A stretch of DNA of 61,255 bases from positions 1-61,255 of the forward strand of contig CADBQG010000007.1 in assembly GCA_902796805.1 (NCBI GenBank), written 5' to 3'. This document shows, one piece after another, positions 8,684 to 17,445 of this stretch; position 1 is the first letter of the stretch, and each line of letters opens with the position of its first letter. Position numbers and translations under genes: made by a program. The notes under the pieces are model-generated. The model was given only the letters and a program-made list of their open reading frames with translations. It was not told the DNA's origin and ran no database searches. This DNA is from an uncultured Bacteroidota bacterium (GTDB taxonomy: Bacteria > Bacteroidota > Bacteroidia > Bacteroidales > WCHB1-69).

Positions 8684-9979
8684 ATGTACGCCATCATCGA
8701 CTGCGACAACTGCTACGTCTCCTGTGAGCGAGTGTTCCGTCCCGACCTGAACGGCAAGCCGGTTGTGGTGCTGTCGAACAACGACGGCTGCGTGGTGGCG
8801 CGGTCGAACGAGGCCAAGAGCCTCGGCATCAAGCCCGGGACCCCATATTTCAAGATGGCCCGGCAGTTCAAAGAGGACGAGATAGCAGTCTTCTCGTCAA
8901 ACTACGAACTCTATGGCGACCTCACCGCCCGCGTTGTAGAAATCATCAGGCAGGAGGCACCGCGCTATTTCAGGTATTCCATCGACGAGTGTTTTGTGAT
9001 GTTAGACAATTCATCCTCCACCGACCTCAAGTCATGGGGCGAGCGCCTCTACAAGAGGATACGCAAGTCGGTCGGGATGCCCGTCAGCGTGGGAATTGCG
9101 CCCACAAAGACCCTTGCAAAGGTGGCGAGCCACTTCGCCAAGAAATACCCGGGATACAACCATTGCTGTATGATTGACAATGAGGAGCGCCGTGTCAAGG
9201 CCCTCAAACTCTTCAATATAAAGGATGTGTGGGGGATAGGGAGGAGATATTCTGCAAAACTCGAGACACTCGGCATCGCGACGGCCTTCGACTTCGCTTC
9301 AAAAAGCAAGGACTGGGTGAACAGCACTTTCCGCAACGTGGTGGCTTTCAGGACATGGGCCGAGCTCAACGGCGAGGACTGCATAGCAGACGAGACGATG
9401 GCGGCGAAGAAGAGCATCTGCACGAGCAGGAGTTTCAGCGGACAGGTGAAGGACCTTGAAACGCTCGGCATATACGTCAGCAACTATGCGGCAAAGTGCG
9501 CCGAGAAGCTGCGCCGCCAGGGCTCCGTGGCCTCCGTGGTGGGTGTCTTCATCCAGACCAACAGGTTCAGGGAGGACTTGCCGCAGGACTGGCAGTTCCT
9601 TGAACACACACTGCCAACCGCCACCGACTCGTCGATACTCATAGTGCAGGCCGCCTCCGCGCTGTTGAAAAGAATGTTCAAGGAAGGTTACCAATACAAG
9701 AAAGCCGGCGTCATCCTTAACGGCATCACGCCTTCGGAGAGCGTGCAGCTAAATATCTTCGGCAGCGACCCCGAGACCCTGAAGCGCCTCAAGGCCATTG
9801 ACACCGCGATAGACAGGATCAACAAGCTGAACGGCTCCGAAACAGTCTTTCTCGGGGCCCAGCAGTTCGCCGGAAAATCAGATGGAGGGAAATCGGAAGT
9901 CCTTGCCGAAACCATGCGTCACGAGTTCAGGAGCAAGAACCCCACAACCCGCTGGAGCGACATCATCAGGCTCAAATAG
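8684..9979 (+). CDS. umuC: UmuC-like Y-family DNA polymerase (Pol V catalytic subunit)
   Basis: 431 residues counted from the Met at 8684 ([18 protein letters not shown]). The longer in-frame start 30 bases upstream lies inside umuD and would add residues before the conserved N-terminus. It copies across damaged DNA at low fidelity. The palm carries the metal-binding carboxylates in IDCDN and in [32 protein letters not shown] and the helix-hairpin-helix region follow, then a little-finger domain and the UmuC C-terminal extension. The gene directly follows its protease partner. No terminator is evident in the 90 bases before the next gene. Confidence 0.95.
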   Translation: MYAIIDCDNCYVSCERVFRPDLNGKPVVVLSNNDGCVVARSNEAKSLGIKPGTPYFKMARQFKEDEIAVFSSNYELYGDLTARVVEIIRQEAPRYFRYSIDECFVMLDNSSSTDLKSWGERLYKRIRKSVGMPVSVGIAPTKTLAKVASHFAKKYPGYNHCCMIDNEERRVKALKLFNIKDVWGIGRRYSAKLETLGIATAFDFASKSKDWVNSTFRNVVAFRTWAELNGEDCIADETMAAKKSICTSRSFSGQVKDLETLGIYVSNYAAKCAEKLRRQGSVASVVGVFIQTNRFREDLPQDWQFLEHTLPTATDSSILIVQAASALLKRMFKEGYQYKKAGVILNGITPSESVQLNIFGSDPETLKRLKAIDTAIDRINKLNGSETVFLGAQQFAGKSDGGKSEVLAETMRHEFRSKNPTTRWSDIIRLK

Positions 9980-10030
9980 GGCGAAAATCGAATAAAAACT
10001 TTCAGAATGGCAGACAATCTCGTTTTTTTA

Positions 10031-10038
10031 TATCTTTG
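10031..10038 (+). promoter_or_regulatory. -7 element for the alcohol dehydrogenase / Hdr-like run
   Basis: TATCTTTGCGG, matching TAnnTTTG. Predicted transcription start is near 10045 with a leader of about 26 bases. Confidence 0.65.
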
Positions 10039-10070
10039 CGGCTGTCATTTACACAAACATTCATAAAGCT

Positions 10071-11240
10071 ATGTTAGGAAATTTCACATACGAAAACCCC
10101 ACAAGACTTCATTTCGGAGAGAAAAGCCTTGATTTTCTGAAACAAGAACTGTCGAATTTCGGTGGCACCGTGATGCTCTCGTACGGCGGCGGCTCTATAA
10201 AGCGCACCGGCCTGTACGACAAGATTATCAAGATATTGGAAGAGGCCGGAAAGAAAGTCGTTGAGGATCCGGGCGTTATGCCAAACCCCACTGTGGAGAA
10301 GCTCTACGATGGGTGCAGGATAGCCCGAGAGAACGGCGTGGACCTGATTCTTGCTGTGGGCGGCGGCTCCGTGTGCGACTATGCAAAGGGCGTTGCGGCC
10401 TCGGCCTGGATTGACGAGGATCCGTGGAAGAGGTACTACCTCGAGTTCAAGGATCCCGACGCCGGAGCGAAGATTCTTCCGGTAGGCTGCGTGCTTACGA
10501 TGGTGGGTACGGGCTCGGAGATGAACGGCGGCTCGGTGATAACAAACCATTCGCAGAACCTCAAGATAGGCAAGGTTTTCGACAGCAGGCTCATGCCCAA
10601 GTTCACGATTCTCGACCCCACGCTCACATACACCGTGCCCCAGTACCAGATGGTTGCCGGTTTCTTCGACATAATGTCGCACCTCATGGAACAGTACTTC
10701 AGCGGCGACGACGACAACACCAGCGACTATCTCAACGAGGCTCTTATGCGCTCGCTCGTGCACAGCAGCAGGGTCGCCATCAAGAACCCTCGCGACTACG
10801 AGGCGCGCAGCAACATCATGTGGACCGCCACATGGGCGCTCAACACACTCGTGGGGAAAGGGAAAACCCAGGACTGGATGGTGCACATGATCGGCCAGGC
10901 AATAGGAGCAGTGACCGACGCAACGCACGGCATGACACTCGCGGCTGTTTCTATACCATATTATAAATATATAATGGCCGACGGACTCCACAAGTTCGTG
11001 CGCTTCGCCAAGAACGTGTGGAATGTCAATCCTGACGGAAAGAGCGACGGTGAGACCGCTTTGGAGGGACTCTCGGCGTTGGAAAGCTGGATGCGCGAAA
11101 TCGGAGTTGCGATGAAAGCCTCTGAAGTTGGCGTGACACCAGACAACATTGAGAAAGTGGCCGACGCGACAATACTTGGAGGCGGCTACAGGCAGCTCAC
11201 CCGCGACGACGTTGTCGCCATCCTGAAAAACGCTCTTTGA
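10071..11240 (+). CDS. Iron-containing alcohol dehydrogenase (YqhD/butanol dehydrogenase type)
   Basis: 389 residues, full length for group III iron-type alcohol dehydrogenases. It should interconvert aldehydes and alcohols with NAD(P)H in the cytoplasm; the substrate cannot be read from sequence. The N-terminus FTYENPTRLHFGE and the cofactor-binding AVGGGSVCDYAKG (about residues 99-111) are typical of YqhD/BdhA. Metal ligands are visible as the Asp and His of FFDIMSHLMEQYF and the two His of HMIGQ and DATHGM. It is the first gene of a run with HdrB-like and HdrA-like genes (gaps of 30 and 23 bases), which suggests that an electron-transfer partner is co-expressed. Confidence 0.93.
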   Translation: MLGNFTYENPTRLHFGEKSLDFLKQELSNFGGTVMLSYGGGSIKRTGLYDKIIKILEEAGKKVVEDPGVMPNPTVEKLYDGCRIARENGVDLILAVGGGSVCDYAKGVAASAWIDEDPWKRYYLEFKDPDAGAKILPVGCVLTMVGTGSEMNGGSVITNHSQNLKIGKVFDSRLMPKFTILDPTLTYTVPQYQMVAGFFDIMSHLMEQYFSGDDDNTSDYLNEALMRSLVHSSRVAIKNPRDYEARSNIMWTATWALNTLVGKGKTQDWMVHMIGQAIGAVTDATHGMTLAAVSIPYYKYIMADGLHKFVRFAKNVWNVNPDGKSDGETALEGLSALESWMREIGVAMKASEVGVTPDNIEKVADATILGGGYRQLTRDDVVAILKNAL

Positions 11241-11270
11241 TTACCAAAATGGTTCAAAACTGACTTTGTT

Positions 11271-12326
11271 ATGGAAAAAAGGTATTGGAACGAATATGTG
11301 AAGGATATTGCCGACGATCACTTCTTCTACGAGCGCAGCTGTATCCGGCAGACTTTCTTCCCAGGCTCTGAGGCCGTTTTCCTGAAGATTCTCCGCAACG
11401 ATCTGGGAAAGGACATCTACGACTCGTCGCACCAGCATACCTGCACCGGTATCGGTTACCACTCTGACGTCGTCCCCTACGAGACCACCATGACCATAGT
11501 CGCCAGGCTTTTCTCCCTCATGACTGAGCATGGCTACAAGAACTACATACCTTCGTGCATCACATCTTTCGGACTTATGACCGAACTCATCGAGACCTGG
11601 AAAGAGAACCCCGACATATTGGACAAGGCGCGCGGGTACCTGATGAAGGCCACCGGCCGCACTTTCGAGCTTCCCGAAAATATTGCACACCCTTCGGACG
11701 TGTTCTTCAAGTTCAGGCACGAACTGAAAGCCAAGATGAAGTACCAGCTCGTGAACAGGTACACCGGGAACCCCCTCCGCGGCGTTGACCACATAGGCTG
11801 CCACTATGCCAAGATCTTCCCAAAGCACGGCATCGGAAACGCCGAGTTCCCCCACGTGCTGGCCGGAATGGTTGAGGCTTGGGGCGGCGAGGTGATCGAC
11901 TATCCCGAGCGCCGTCACTGCTGCGGCTTCGGCTTCAGGCAGTATCTCGTGCAGGAAAACCGTGGCTATTCCATCGCGAATTCCAAGAAGAAGTTCGAGT
12001 CGATGGAATCCTATGAACCGGACTTCATAGTCTCCAACTGCCCAGGCTGCGCCATGTTCCTTGACAAATGGCAGTACACCATCGCGGAGATGGAGCACAA
12101 GACCTACGACCGCGACGGCTACGGGATCCCGGTGTTCACGTATGAGGAACTTGCAGGAATCCTGCTCGGATACGACCCTTGGACTTTGGGTCTTCAGCTC
12201 CACCAAGTGCAGTGCGAAAGGTTCCTCAACAAGATTGGCGTGGAATACAACCCCGATGAGAAGTACAAGGGCGCTTCGGGAAAACTGCTGCGCGCACCCG
12301 AAAAGCCGCAAATACTGAAAGTTTAA
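11271..12326 (+). CDS. HdrB-like CCG-domain iron-sulfur protein
   Basis: 351 residues related to heterodisulfide reductase subunit B, a thiol/disulfide or electron-transfer subunit that holds noncubane [4Fe-4S] clusters. The C-terminal CCG motif is intact: Cys of HIGCHY, 39 residues, CCG of RRHCCGFGF, 38 residues, then CPGC. The N-terminal motif is degenerate: Cys of CIRQTF, 33 residues, C-T-G rather than CCG, 37 residues, then C-I-T-S rather than CxxC. Probably only one complete noncubane cluster forms. The HdrA-like gene follows 23 bases later. No HdrC (ferredoxin-like subunit) lies nearby. Bacteria that carry hdr-like genes usually lack coenzyme M, so the physiological partner is unknown. 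Confidence 0.85.
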   Translation: MEKRYWNEYVKDIADDHFFYERSCIRQTFFPGSEAVFLKILRNDLGKDIYDSSHQHTCTGIGYHSDVVPYETTMTIVARLFSLMTEHGYKNYIPSCITSFGLMTELIETWKENPDILDKARGYLMKATGRTFELPENIAHPSDVFFKFRHELKAKMKYQLVNRYTGNPLRGVDHIGCHYAKIFPKHGIGNAEFPHVLAGMVEAWGGEVIDYPERRHCCGFGFRQYLVQENRGYSIANSKKKFESMESYEPDFIVSNCPGCAMFLDKWQYTIAEMEHKTYDRDGYGIPVFTYEELAGILLGYDPWTLGLQLHQVQCERFLNKIGVEYNPDEKYKGASGKLLRAPEKPQILKV

Positions 12327-12349
12327 CATGAATAAAACAATAAGGAAAT

Positions 12350-13351
12350 ATGAACATAGCTGTAATAGGGGCGGGCCCCGCAGGCATAGAGGCCGCTTCG
12401 ATATTGGCCTCCGGACACAGTGTGACAATCTTTGAGAAAGAAAGCGCCCCTTTAGCCAACATCCGCGACAAGGCTCTCCTTTTCCCCGATTTCAGTTCAG
12501 CCTCCGACCTGGCAGACAGGCTCGAGGCCAAGCTCAAGAACGACAACATCGTCCTTCACACCGCCACTGAAGTGCTGAACGTGCAGCAAGACGGCGGCAA
12601 ATGGATCGTGGAAACTGCCATCGGCGGCCGTATGACATTCGACTTCGTGATAATGGCAACGGGCTACAAAACTTTCGATGCACGTAAGAAGGAGGAACTC
12701 GGCTATGGCATTTACAAGGGAGTGATAACTTCCGTGGAACTCGAGAGAATGATTAAGGAGAATTCTATCCTGAACAACATGAACGAGACTCCAAAACAGA
12801 TAGTCTTCCTGCAGTGCGTCGGGTCGAGGGACGAGAAATCGGGCAATAACTACTGCTCCAAGGTTTGCTGCGTCACAGCTGTCAAACAGGCCATAGAGGT
12901 GAAGAGGCAGCACCCAAGCACCGACGTTTACGTGTATTACATGGATCTGCGCATGTGGGGCGAAGGCTTTGAGGAGATGTACCGCGAGGCTCAGGAAACT
13001 TACGGCGTGAACTTTGTGCGCGGACGTATTTCGGAGGCGTCGGGGACCTTCGACAAGAGGGTGCAGATCAAGGCAGAGGACACCCTTCTCGGCACGCCGT
13101 TGACCATGAACTGCGATCTTTTGGTGCTGATGGTCGGGATGTGCGCCTCGGAAGGAACAGCCGGCCTCGGCAGGAAATTAGGCATAGACGGGATGTACGG
13201 CTTCGTTGACAGCAAGTCGCCGCACCTCGATGACAATGCCAGCAAGCTCCCGGGACTATTCCTTGCAGGCTCGTGCAAGCGCCCCATGTGCATAAGCGAT
13301 ACCGTGAACGATGCCCGCTCGGCAGCCGTTACACTGCTCAGAAGCCTGTAG
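12350..13351 (+). CDS. HdrA-like FAD-dependent iron-sulfur oxidoreductase
   Basis: 333 residues resembling a minimal HdrA flavoprotein core. The FAD-binding Rossmann start is IAVIGAGPAGIEAA (residues 3-16) and a second nucleotide-binding ATG motif is IMATGYKTF. The HdrA hallmark insertion begins FLQCVGSRDEKSG and continues YCSKVCCVTAVK, giving cluster-ligand cysteines. The C-terminal GLFLAGSCKRPM is the second FAD-binding strand. It lacks the N-terminal Fe-S extension and the C-terminal ferredoxin domains of archaeal HdrA. With the HdrB-like and alcohol dehydrogenase genes it probably forms a soluble electron-transfer complex. The gene converges with the methyltransferase gene across a 13-base gap, without a visible terminator. 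Confidence 0.85.
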   Translation: MNIAVIGAGPAGIEAASILASGHSVTIFEKESAPLANIRDKALLFPDFSSASDLADRLEAKLKNDNIVLHTATEVLNVQQDGGKWIVETAIGGRMTFDFVIMATGYKTFDARKKEELGYGIYKGVITSVELERMIKENSILNNMNETPKQIVFLQCVGSRDEKSGNNYCSKVCCVTAVKQAIEVKRQHPSTDVYVYYMDLRMWGEGFEEMYREAQETYGVNFVRGRISEASGTFDKRVQIKAEDTLLGTPLTMNCDLLVLMVGMCASEGTAGLGRKLGIDGMYGFVDSKSPHLDDNASKLPGLFLAGSCKRPMCISDTVNDARSAAVTLLRSL

Positions 13352-13364
13352 CTTATATTGTTGA

Positions 13365-14549
13365 TTACCTGATTTCGAGAAGAAGTCCTTTGAGGTACTC
13401 TCCTTCCGGGTGGAAGATGCTCACCGGGTGGTCGGGGGCGTGCTGCAGACGCTGCACTATCCTGACCTCCCGTCCTGACAACGCTGCGGCAGAGAACACC
13501 GCCGTCTGGAAATCGTCGCGGCCTACGGCTTGAGAGCATGAGAATGTGAATAAGAAGCCGCCGCGCCGAATCTTCTCCATGGCTTTCCTGTTGATGTTGC
13601 GGTAGCCTTTCAGCCCCTGCTCCCTGTCCTTCACATGCTTGGCGAAGGCAGGCGGGTCAAGCACGATGATGTCGTATTGGTTCGCAGGAATCTTCTCCAA
13701 GAAATTGAATACGTCTTCGCAATATGAGCTGTGCTTTCTCGCAAAATCTCCCCCAAGAAGACGCACGTTCTCTTCCACAAGTGCTACGGCCTTGGCTGAA
13801 ATGTCCACGGAGTCGACGTGAGAGGCGCCGTTTTTCAGTGCGTACAGTGAAAATCCTCCCGAATAGGAGAACGTGTTGAGGACTTTGCGACCCTTGGCAA
13901 ATTCGCCCAAAATCGCTCTGCTCTCCCTTTGGTCGAGGAAGAACCCGGTCTTCTGCCCTTTCTCGATGTCTATTACGAAGCTTATGCCGTTCTCCACGGC
14001 CACCGTCTTGTTGGCGGGCGCACCGAAGCGCCATCCATCCATGGACTTTTCCCGGCCAGTATTCTCCATTGCGCTCTTGAAGTAGAACGCGCTCACCCAG
14101 GGCAGAAGTTCCTTCACGCTGTCAACAATGGTCTCCCTGATACGGTACATCCCCGCCGAATGAAACTGCAGTACCGCGTGGCTGCCGAAAATGTCGATGA
14201 CAAGACCTGGCAGGCCGTCGCCCTCGCCGTTCACGAGCCGGAACATGTTGGTCTGGGGATTGGGAAGACCGAGTGCGGCTCTGAACTCCGCAGCGTCCTT
14301 AAGTTTGCCGAGCCAGAAACCGGCGTTAACATGGCATTGCCTGAAACTGAAAAGTTTGACCGCGATGGTGCTGTCGCTATAGTGCCCGGTTGCTATGTAG
14401 TTGCCGTTGTGGTCGCACACTTCCACGATGTTGCCGTTTTCAATGTGTCCTCCCTTGTGGGCTATTGCGCCTGAGAACACCCACGGGTGGCGGCGGTGAA
14501 GCGATTTCTCCTTGCCCTGCTTAAGAGTTATTTTCTGGTATTCGTTCAT
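13365..14549 (-). CDS. rlmI: RlmI-type class I SAM-dependent rRNA (cytosine-C5) methyltransferase
   Basis: 394 residues, the usual length for the RlmI/RlmK-I family that methylates 23S rRNA. An N-terminal PUA domain (about 1-75, RRHPWVFSGAI) is followed by the RlmI-like beta domain and a Rossmann methyltransferase. KGQKTGFFLDQRESR, NTFSYSGGFSLYAL (SAM-binding motif I) and VLDPPAFAK (motif IV) are visible. The C-terminal Cys in FTFSCSQAV is the candidate nucleophile region. The gene lies 32 bases downstream of the tRNA terminator on the same strand. I see no -7 element of its own, so limited read-through from the tRNA promoter is possible. Confidence 0.88.
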   Translation of the reverse strand: MNEYQKITLKQGKEKSLHRRHPWVFSGAIAHKGGHIENGNIVEVCDHNGNYIATGHYSDSTIAVKLFSFRQCHVNAGFWLGKLKDAAEFRAALGLPNPQTNMFRLVNGEGDGLPGLVIDIFGSHAVLQFHSAGMYRIRETIVDSVKELLPWVSAFYFKSAMENTGREKSMDGWRFGAPANKTVAVENGISFVIDIEKGQKTGFFLDQRESRAILGEFAKGRKVLNTFSYSGGFSLYALKNGASHVDSVDISAKAVALVEENVRLLGGDFARKHSSYCEDVFNFLEKIPANQYDIIVLDPPAFAKHVKDREQGLKGYRNINRKAMEKIRRGGFLFTFSCSQAVGRDDFQTAVFSAAALSGREVRIVQRLQHAPDHPVSIFHPEGEYLKGLLLEIR

Positions 14550-14580
14550 CGATGTCGGAATTTTTGGTGGAAATCCGGTT

Positions 14581-14611
14581 AAAAAAAAGCACCTGCAAAC
14601 AATGCAAGTGC
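14581..14611 (-). terminator. Terminator of the minus-strand tRNA(CAU)
   Basis: On the minus strand GCACTTGCA and TGCAGGTGC form a 9-bp stem with one T-G wobble around a 5-base loop, followed by eight T. It lies 13 bases after the tRNA. Confidence 0.85.
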
Positions 14612-14624
14612 CATGTTGACTTTG

Positions 14625-14698
14625 TGGTCCCTCAAGGGCTCGAACCTTGGACCCTCTGATTATGAGTCAGATGCTCTAACCAACTGAGCTAAGGGACC
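14625..14698 (-). tRNA. tRNA with CAU anticodon, possibly tRNA-Ile2 (lysidine type)
   Basis: 74 bases, no encoded CCA. The acceptor stem GGTCCCT pairs with AGGGACC. The anticodon loop CTCATAA holds CAT (14662-14664 on the complement). The GGxCCCTTAGCTCAG start and ACTCATAATC anticodon arm resemble E. coli ileX, whose CAU is modified to read AUA. An elongator tRNA-Met identity cannot be excluded from sequence alone. Confidence 0.9.
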
Positions 14699-14705
14699 GA
14701 CATGC

Positions 14706-14720
14706 GACATGCGTCATGTC
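14706..14720. repeat. Palindrome in the leader of the minus-strand tRNA
   Basis: GACATG-CGT-CATGTC lies between the predicted transcription start (about 14732) and the tRNA 5' end (14698). It could form a hairpin that marks the 5' leader for processing. Confidence 0.4.
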
Positions 14721-14738
14721 ATGTAAACCAATCGGCGG

Positions 14739-14746
14739 CAAAGATA
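14739..14746 (-). promoter_or_regulatory. -7 element for the minus-strand tRNA
   Basis: TATCTTTG on the minus strand, 41 bases before the tRNA 5' end; matches TAnnTTTG. Confidence 0.65.
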
Positions 14747-14832
14747 CACTTTTTTTTGAATTGTGCCAATCATTTTCAACTTTATTTTTTTCTGCAAAAA
14801 TTGCCGGTGAGTTTTGAACTTGGAGTAGGAGT

Positions 14833-14850
14833 ACACGCTTCCAAGCGTGT
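14833..14850. repeat. 18-bp palindrome upstream of the nitroreductase gene
   Basis: ACACGCTT-CC-AAGCGTGT is an 8-bp perfect inverted repeat 46 bases before the -7 element of the nitroreductase gene. It could be an operator. It also resembles the anticodon arm of a tRNA-Gly with anticodon UCC, short of one loop base, and so may be a tRNA-derived scar. Confidence 0.45.
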
Positions 14851-14895
14851 GGGATCAGGAAGTTGGAGAATAAAGAAGTGTTTGTGAAAAAAAAG

Positions 14896-14903
14896 TATCT
14901 TTG
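14896..14903 (+). promoter_or_regulatory. -7 element for the nitroreductase lipoprotein
   Basis: TATCTTTGCGG, matching TAnnTTTG, with a predicted leader of about 17 bases. Confidence 0.65.
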
Positions 14904-14926
14904 CGGTTCAAAAATCAAAAACGATT

Positions 14927-15571
14927 ATGAACATGAAGAAAACACTTTTCAGCATTTTGTCTGCCGGGGCTTTGATTGCGTTCTGTTTTGCCGGCTGCAA
15001 GAACACAACCACATCAGAGGTTGTTGAAACCGCCGGTGAATGCGGCAAGAACGCCGCCTACGAGAACATCATGACGCGCACGAGCGTGCGCTCGTACACC
15101 GGCAGGCTCGTCTCGTCCGACACTGTCGAGATGCTTCTGCGCGCCGGCATGGCAGCGCCTACGGCCCGCAATTCGCAGCCTTGGCACTTCGTGGCCATCA
15201 CCGACAGGGCAAAGCTCGACGAACTTGCAGCTACCAACAAGCACGGCAGAATGCTCCAGGAGGCACCGCTCGCGATAGCAGTGTGCGGCAACATGGACAA
15301 GGCCCTTGATGGCGACGGCCGCGACTATTGGATACAGGACTGCTCAGCCGCCACAGAGAACATCCTTCTCGCCGTCAACGCCCTCGGGCTTGGCGCGGTG
15401 TGGACAGGCGTGCACCCCATAAAGGAGAGGGTTGAGGCAGTGAGCAAGGTGCTCAACCTCCCTGAAACTATCGTCCCGCTCTGCGTAATCGTGATTGGCT
15501 ACCCCAATGAAAGCCCGCAGCCCAAGGACAAGTGGAAGACTGAAAACGTTTCCTACAACACGTTTGAATAG
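14927..15571 (+). CDS. Nitroreductase-family lipoprotein
   Basis: 214 residues. A lipoprotein signal (about 1-24, ending FAGC with Cys24 as the lipidated residue) precedes a nitroreductase-fold FMN domain. TRTSVRSYTGR and AAPTARNSQPWHF are the usual FMN-binding phrases, and GLGAVWTGVHP follows near residue 160. These enzymes reduce nitro groups, quinones or flavins with NAD(P)H. Envelope-tethered forms are common in Bacteroidales but their substrates are not established, and an NAD(P)H-dependent enzyme outside the cytoplasm is biochemically odd. It is monocistronic with its own promoter and a strong terminator. Confidence 0.88.
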   Translation: MNMKKTLFSILSAGALIAFCFAGCKNTTTSEVVETAGECGKNAAYENIMTRTSVRSYTGRLVSSDTVEMLLRAGMAAPTARNSQPWHFVAITDRAKLDELAATNKHGRMLQEAPLAIAVCGNMDKALDGDGRDYWIQDCSAATENILLAVNALGLGAVWTGVHPIKERVEAVSKVLNLPETIVPLCVIVIGYPNESPQPKDKWKTENVSYNTFE

Positions 15572-15588
15572 AGGCTATTGGTTTCCAT

Positions 15589-15620
15589 AATCACGGCGGA
15601 GCAATCGCCGTGATTTTTTT
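15589..15620 (+). terminator. Terminator of the nitroreductase gene
   Basis: AATCACGGCG (15589-15598) pairs perfectly with CGCCGTGATT (15606-15615) around a 7-base loop, then a T-run. Confidence 0.92.
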
Positions 15621-15651
15621 TGTTTTTTTTCTTGCAAAAAAGAAAAATATT

Positions 15652-15659
15652 TATATTTG
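15652..15659 (+). promoter_or_regulatory. -7 element for the Omp28-type gene
   Basis: TATATTTGCG, matching TAnnTTTG, 59 bases before the start codon. Confidence 0.65.
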
Positions 15660-15717
15660 CGTTCCGAAAATACTGGAAAGAAAAGATTTATTCAAATTAT
15701 AACAAAACACAAAGATT

Positions 15718-17445
15718 ATGAAGAAAAGTTTACTGCTTTTTGTTGTCGCGCTGGCCTGCTCTTTTGCGGCTTCCGCGCAGATTACCGACACAATCGTGTC
15801 GTTGGAACCCTCCAACAGGAACGTCCTCATTGAGGAATACACCGGCGTGAACTGCGGCTACTGTCCCGACGGCCACAAGATCGCCAACAATATCAAAAAC
15901 GCGCATCCCGGCAGGGTTTCGATAATCAACGTCCATGCGGGTGGATATGCTGTGATGTACACAACCCAGTTCGGGGCCCAGCTCAACAACCAGGCGGGTA
16001 TCTCGTCGTATCCCAACGGCACGATAAACAGGCACGCTTTCTCGGGCTCGTCAATCCAGGTGTCGAACAGGAACGCGTGGAACGCATATTCGAACGTGAT
16101 ACTCGGCATGGCATCGCCCGTTAACATTGCCGCAGATGCAGTGCTCGACTGGCAGACAAGCAAGGTTACCATCCGCGTGCAGCTGTATTACACGGCAGGC
16201 CAAACTGTTACGTCAAACGCACTTAACATCGCTGTGCTTCAAGACAATGTTTGGGGTCCGCAGGCCGGAGCAGCCTCGTTCTATCCTCAAATGGTGCAGA
16301 ACGGCCAGTACCGCCACATGCACATGCTGCGCCACCTCATCACAGGACAGTGGGGCGAGACCATCACCGACATCGCGCAGGGCACTCTCTTAGAGAAGAC
16401 CTACGAGTATGTGATACCTGACGCACTCGGCACAGGCACGCCGGTGCCGACAAAGCTCGAGGACATGCGCTTCGTGGCTTTCGTGTGCGAAGGAAATAAG
16501 GAAGTGCTTACCGCCGTTGACGTTCCGGTGGAGATAATAAACCGTCCCGCATACGAGGTGCGTATCCTCAGCGTGGAGGATGTGCTGGTTAAGGACTGCG
16601 AGGCGCACAATTCCGGACAGTTCACCTTCTCTAACAGCGGAGCATCTGAGAACCTCACATCAGTGAAATACACATACACTGTGGATCAGACCGAATATTC
16701 CGGAGAGTGGACCGGCAACCTTGCCCCGAATGCTTCAACAACAGTCTCTTTCCCAACCTTCGACGTGAACTACAACGAAACCTACCCTCTCACCGTCAAG
16801 ATCACAGAGCAGAACGGCGTTCCTTGCGACAAGCCTCAAATGTCAATACAGACAATTAAAAATGTGTATTCAAACAACGGATACATGTATTTCAAACTCG
16901 TTACCGACGCTTATGCCGACGAGACGACTTTCAAATTGTTCGACCCCAACGGGGCGGTTGTGCTCTCCGGCGGCCCGTTCGCCCAATTGAACGCGGCGGG
17001 AACCACCGTGCATGAGTACGATATTAGGCCGTCAATGACAGGATGTTACCGACTTGAGGTCTATGACGCATACGGCGACGGAATAAACGCAGGCTTCGGC
17101 AGCGGCTATTTCGAGGTTTACAGCGCCGACGGCTCAAGGCTGTTCCGCAATGACGGCATGTTCGGAAAACAGGCTGTGTACTCGTTCGACATAACCGAAC
17201 CATACGGCATCGCTGAAGTTGACCAAGATTACACATCAGTATACCCGAACCCTGCAACCGACAACGTAACCGTGAACAGCGGCAACAATGTGAAACTCGT
17301 AGAGATATTCAACCTGCAGGGACAGCTCGTGAAGACTGAAGCCAACACTAACGTTGTTTCCGTGAAAGAGCTCGCCAACGGAATGTACATGATGAAAGTT
17401 ACGTCGGAAAGAGGCGTTTCAATGCACAAGGTGGTGAAAAAATAG
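15718..17445 (+). CDS. Omp28-related outer-membrane/secreted protein with T9SS sorting domain
   Basis: 575 residues. The signal peptide (1-21, ending ASAQ) is followed by an Omp28-type domain starting with a thioredoxin-like strand and a CxxC motif (C46-G-Y-C49 in EEYTGVNCGYCPDG). A cis-Pro-like SSYPNGTINR follows. The middle is beta-rich and the last 80 residues form a T9SS type A CTD (SVYPNPATDNV, LVEIFNLQGQLVK, GMYMMKVTS). It should be exported by the GldKLMN machine encoded 33 kb downstream. The CGYC pair suggests thiol-disulfide exchange at the surface or binding of a metal or peptide. It lies directly before an operon that contains two more thioredoxin-fold proteins. Confidence 0.88.
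   Translation: MKKSLLLFVVALACSFAASAQITDTIVSLEPSNRNVLIEEYTGVNCGYCPDGHKIANNIKNAHPGRVSIINVHAGGYAVMYTTQFGAQLNNQAGISSYPNGTINRHAFSGSSIQVSNRNAWNAYSNVILGMASPVNIAADAVLDWQTSKVTIRVQLYYTAGQTVTSNALNIAVLQDNVWGPQAGAASFYPQMVQNGQYRHMHMLRHLITGQWGETITDIAQGTLLEKTYEYVIPDALGTGTPVPTKLEDMRFVAFVCEGNKEVLTAVDVPVEIINRPAYEVRILSVEDVLVKDCEAHNSGQFTFSNSGASENLTSVKYTYTVDQTEYSGEWTGNLAPNASTTVSFPTFDVNYNETYPLTVKITEQNGVPCDKPQMSIQTIKNVYSNNGYMYFKLVTDAYADETTFKLFDPNGAVVLSGGPFAQLNAAGTTVHEYDIRPSMTGCYRLEVYDAYGDGINAGFGSGYFEVYSADGSRLFRNDGMFGKQAVYSFDITEPYGIAEVDQDYTSVYPNPATDNVTVNSGNNVKLVEIFNLQGQLVKTEANTNVVSVKELANGMYMMKVTSERGVSMHKVVKK

Noticed and set aside
10074..10991. Antisense frame of 305 codons opposite the alcohol dehydrogenase
   Set aside because: The sense gene has full catalytic motifs; the antisense translation has none.
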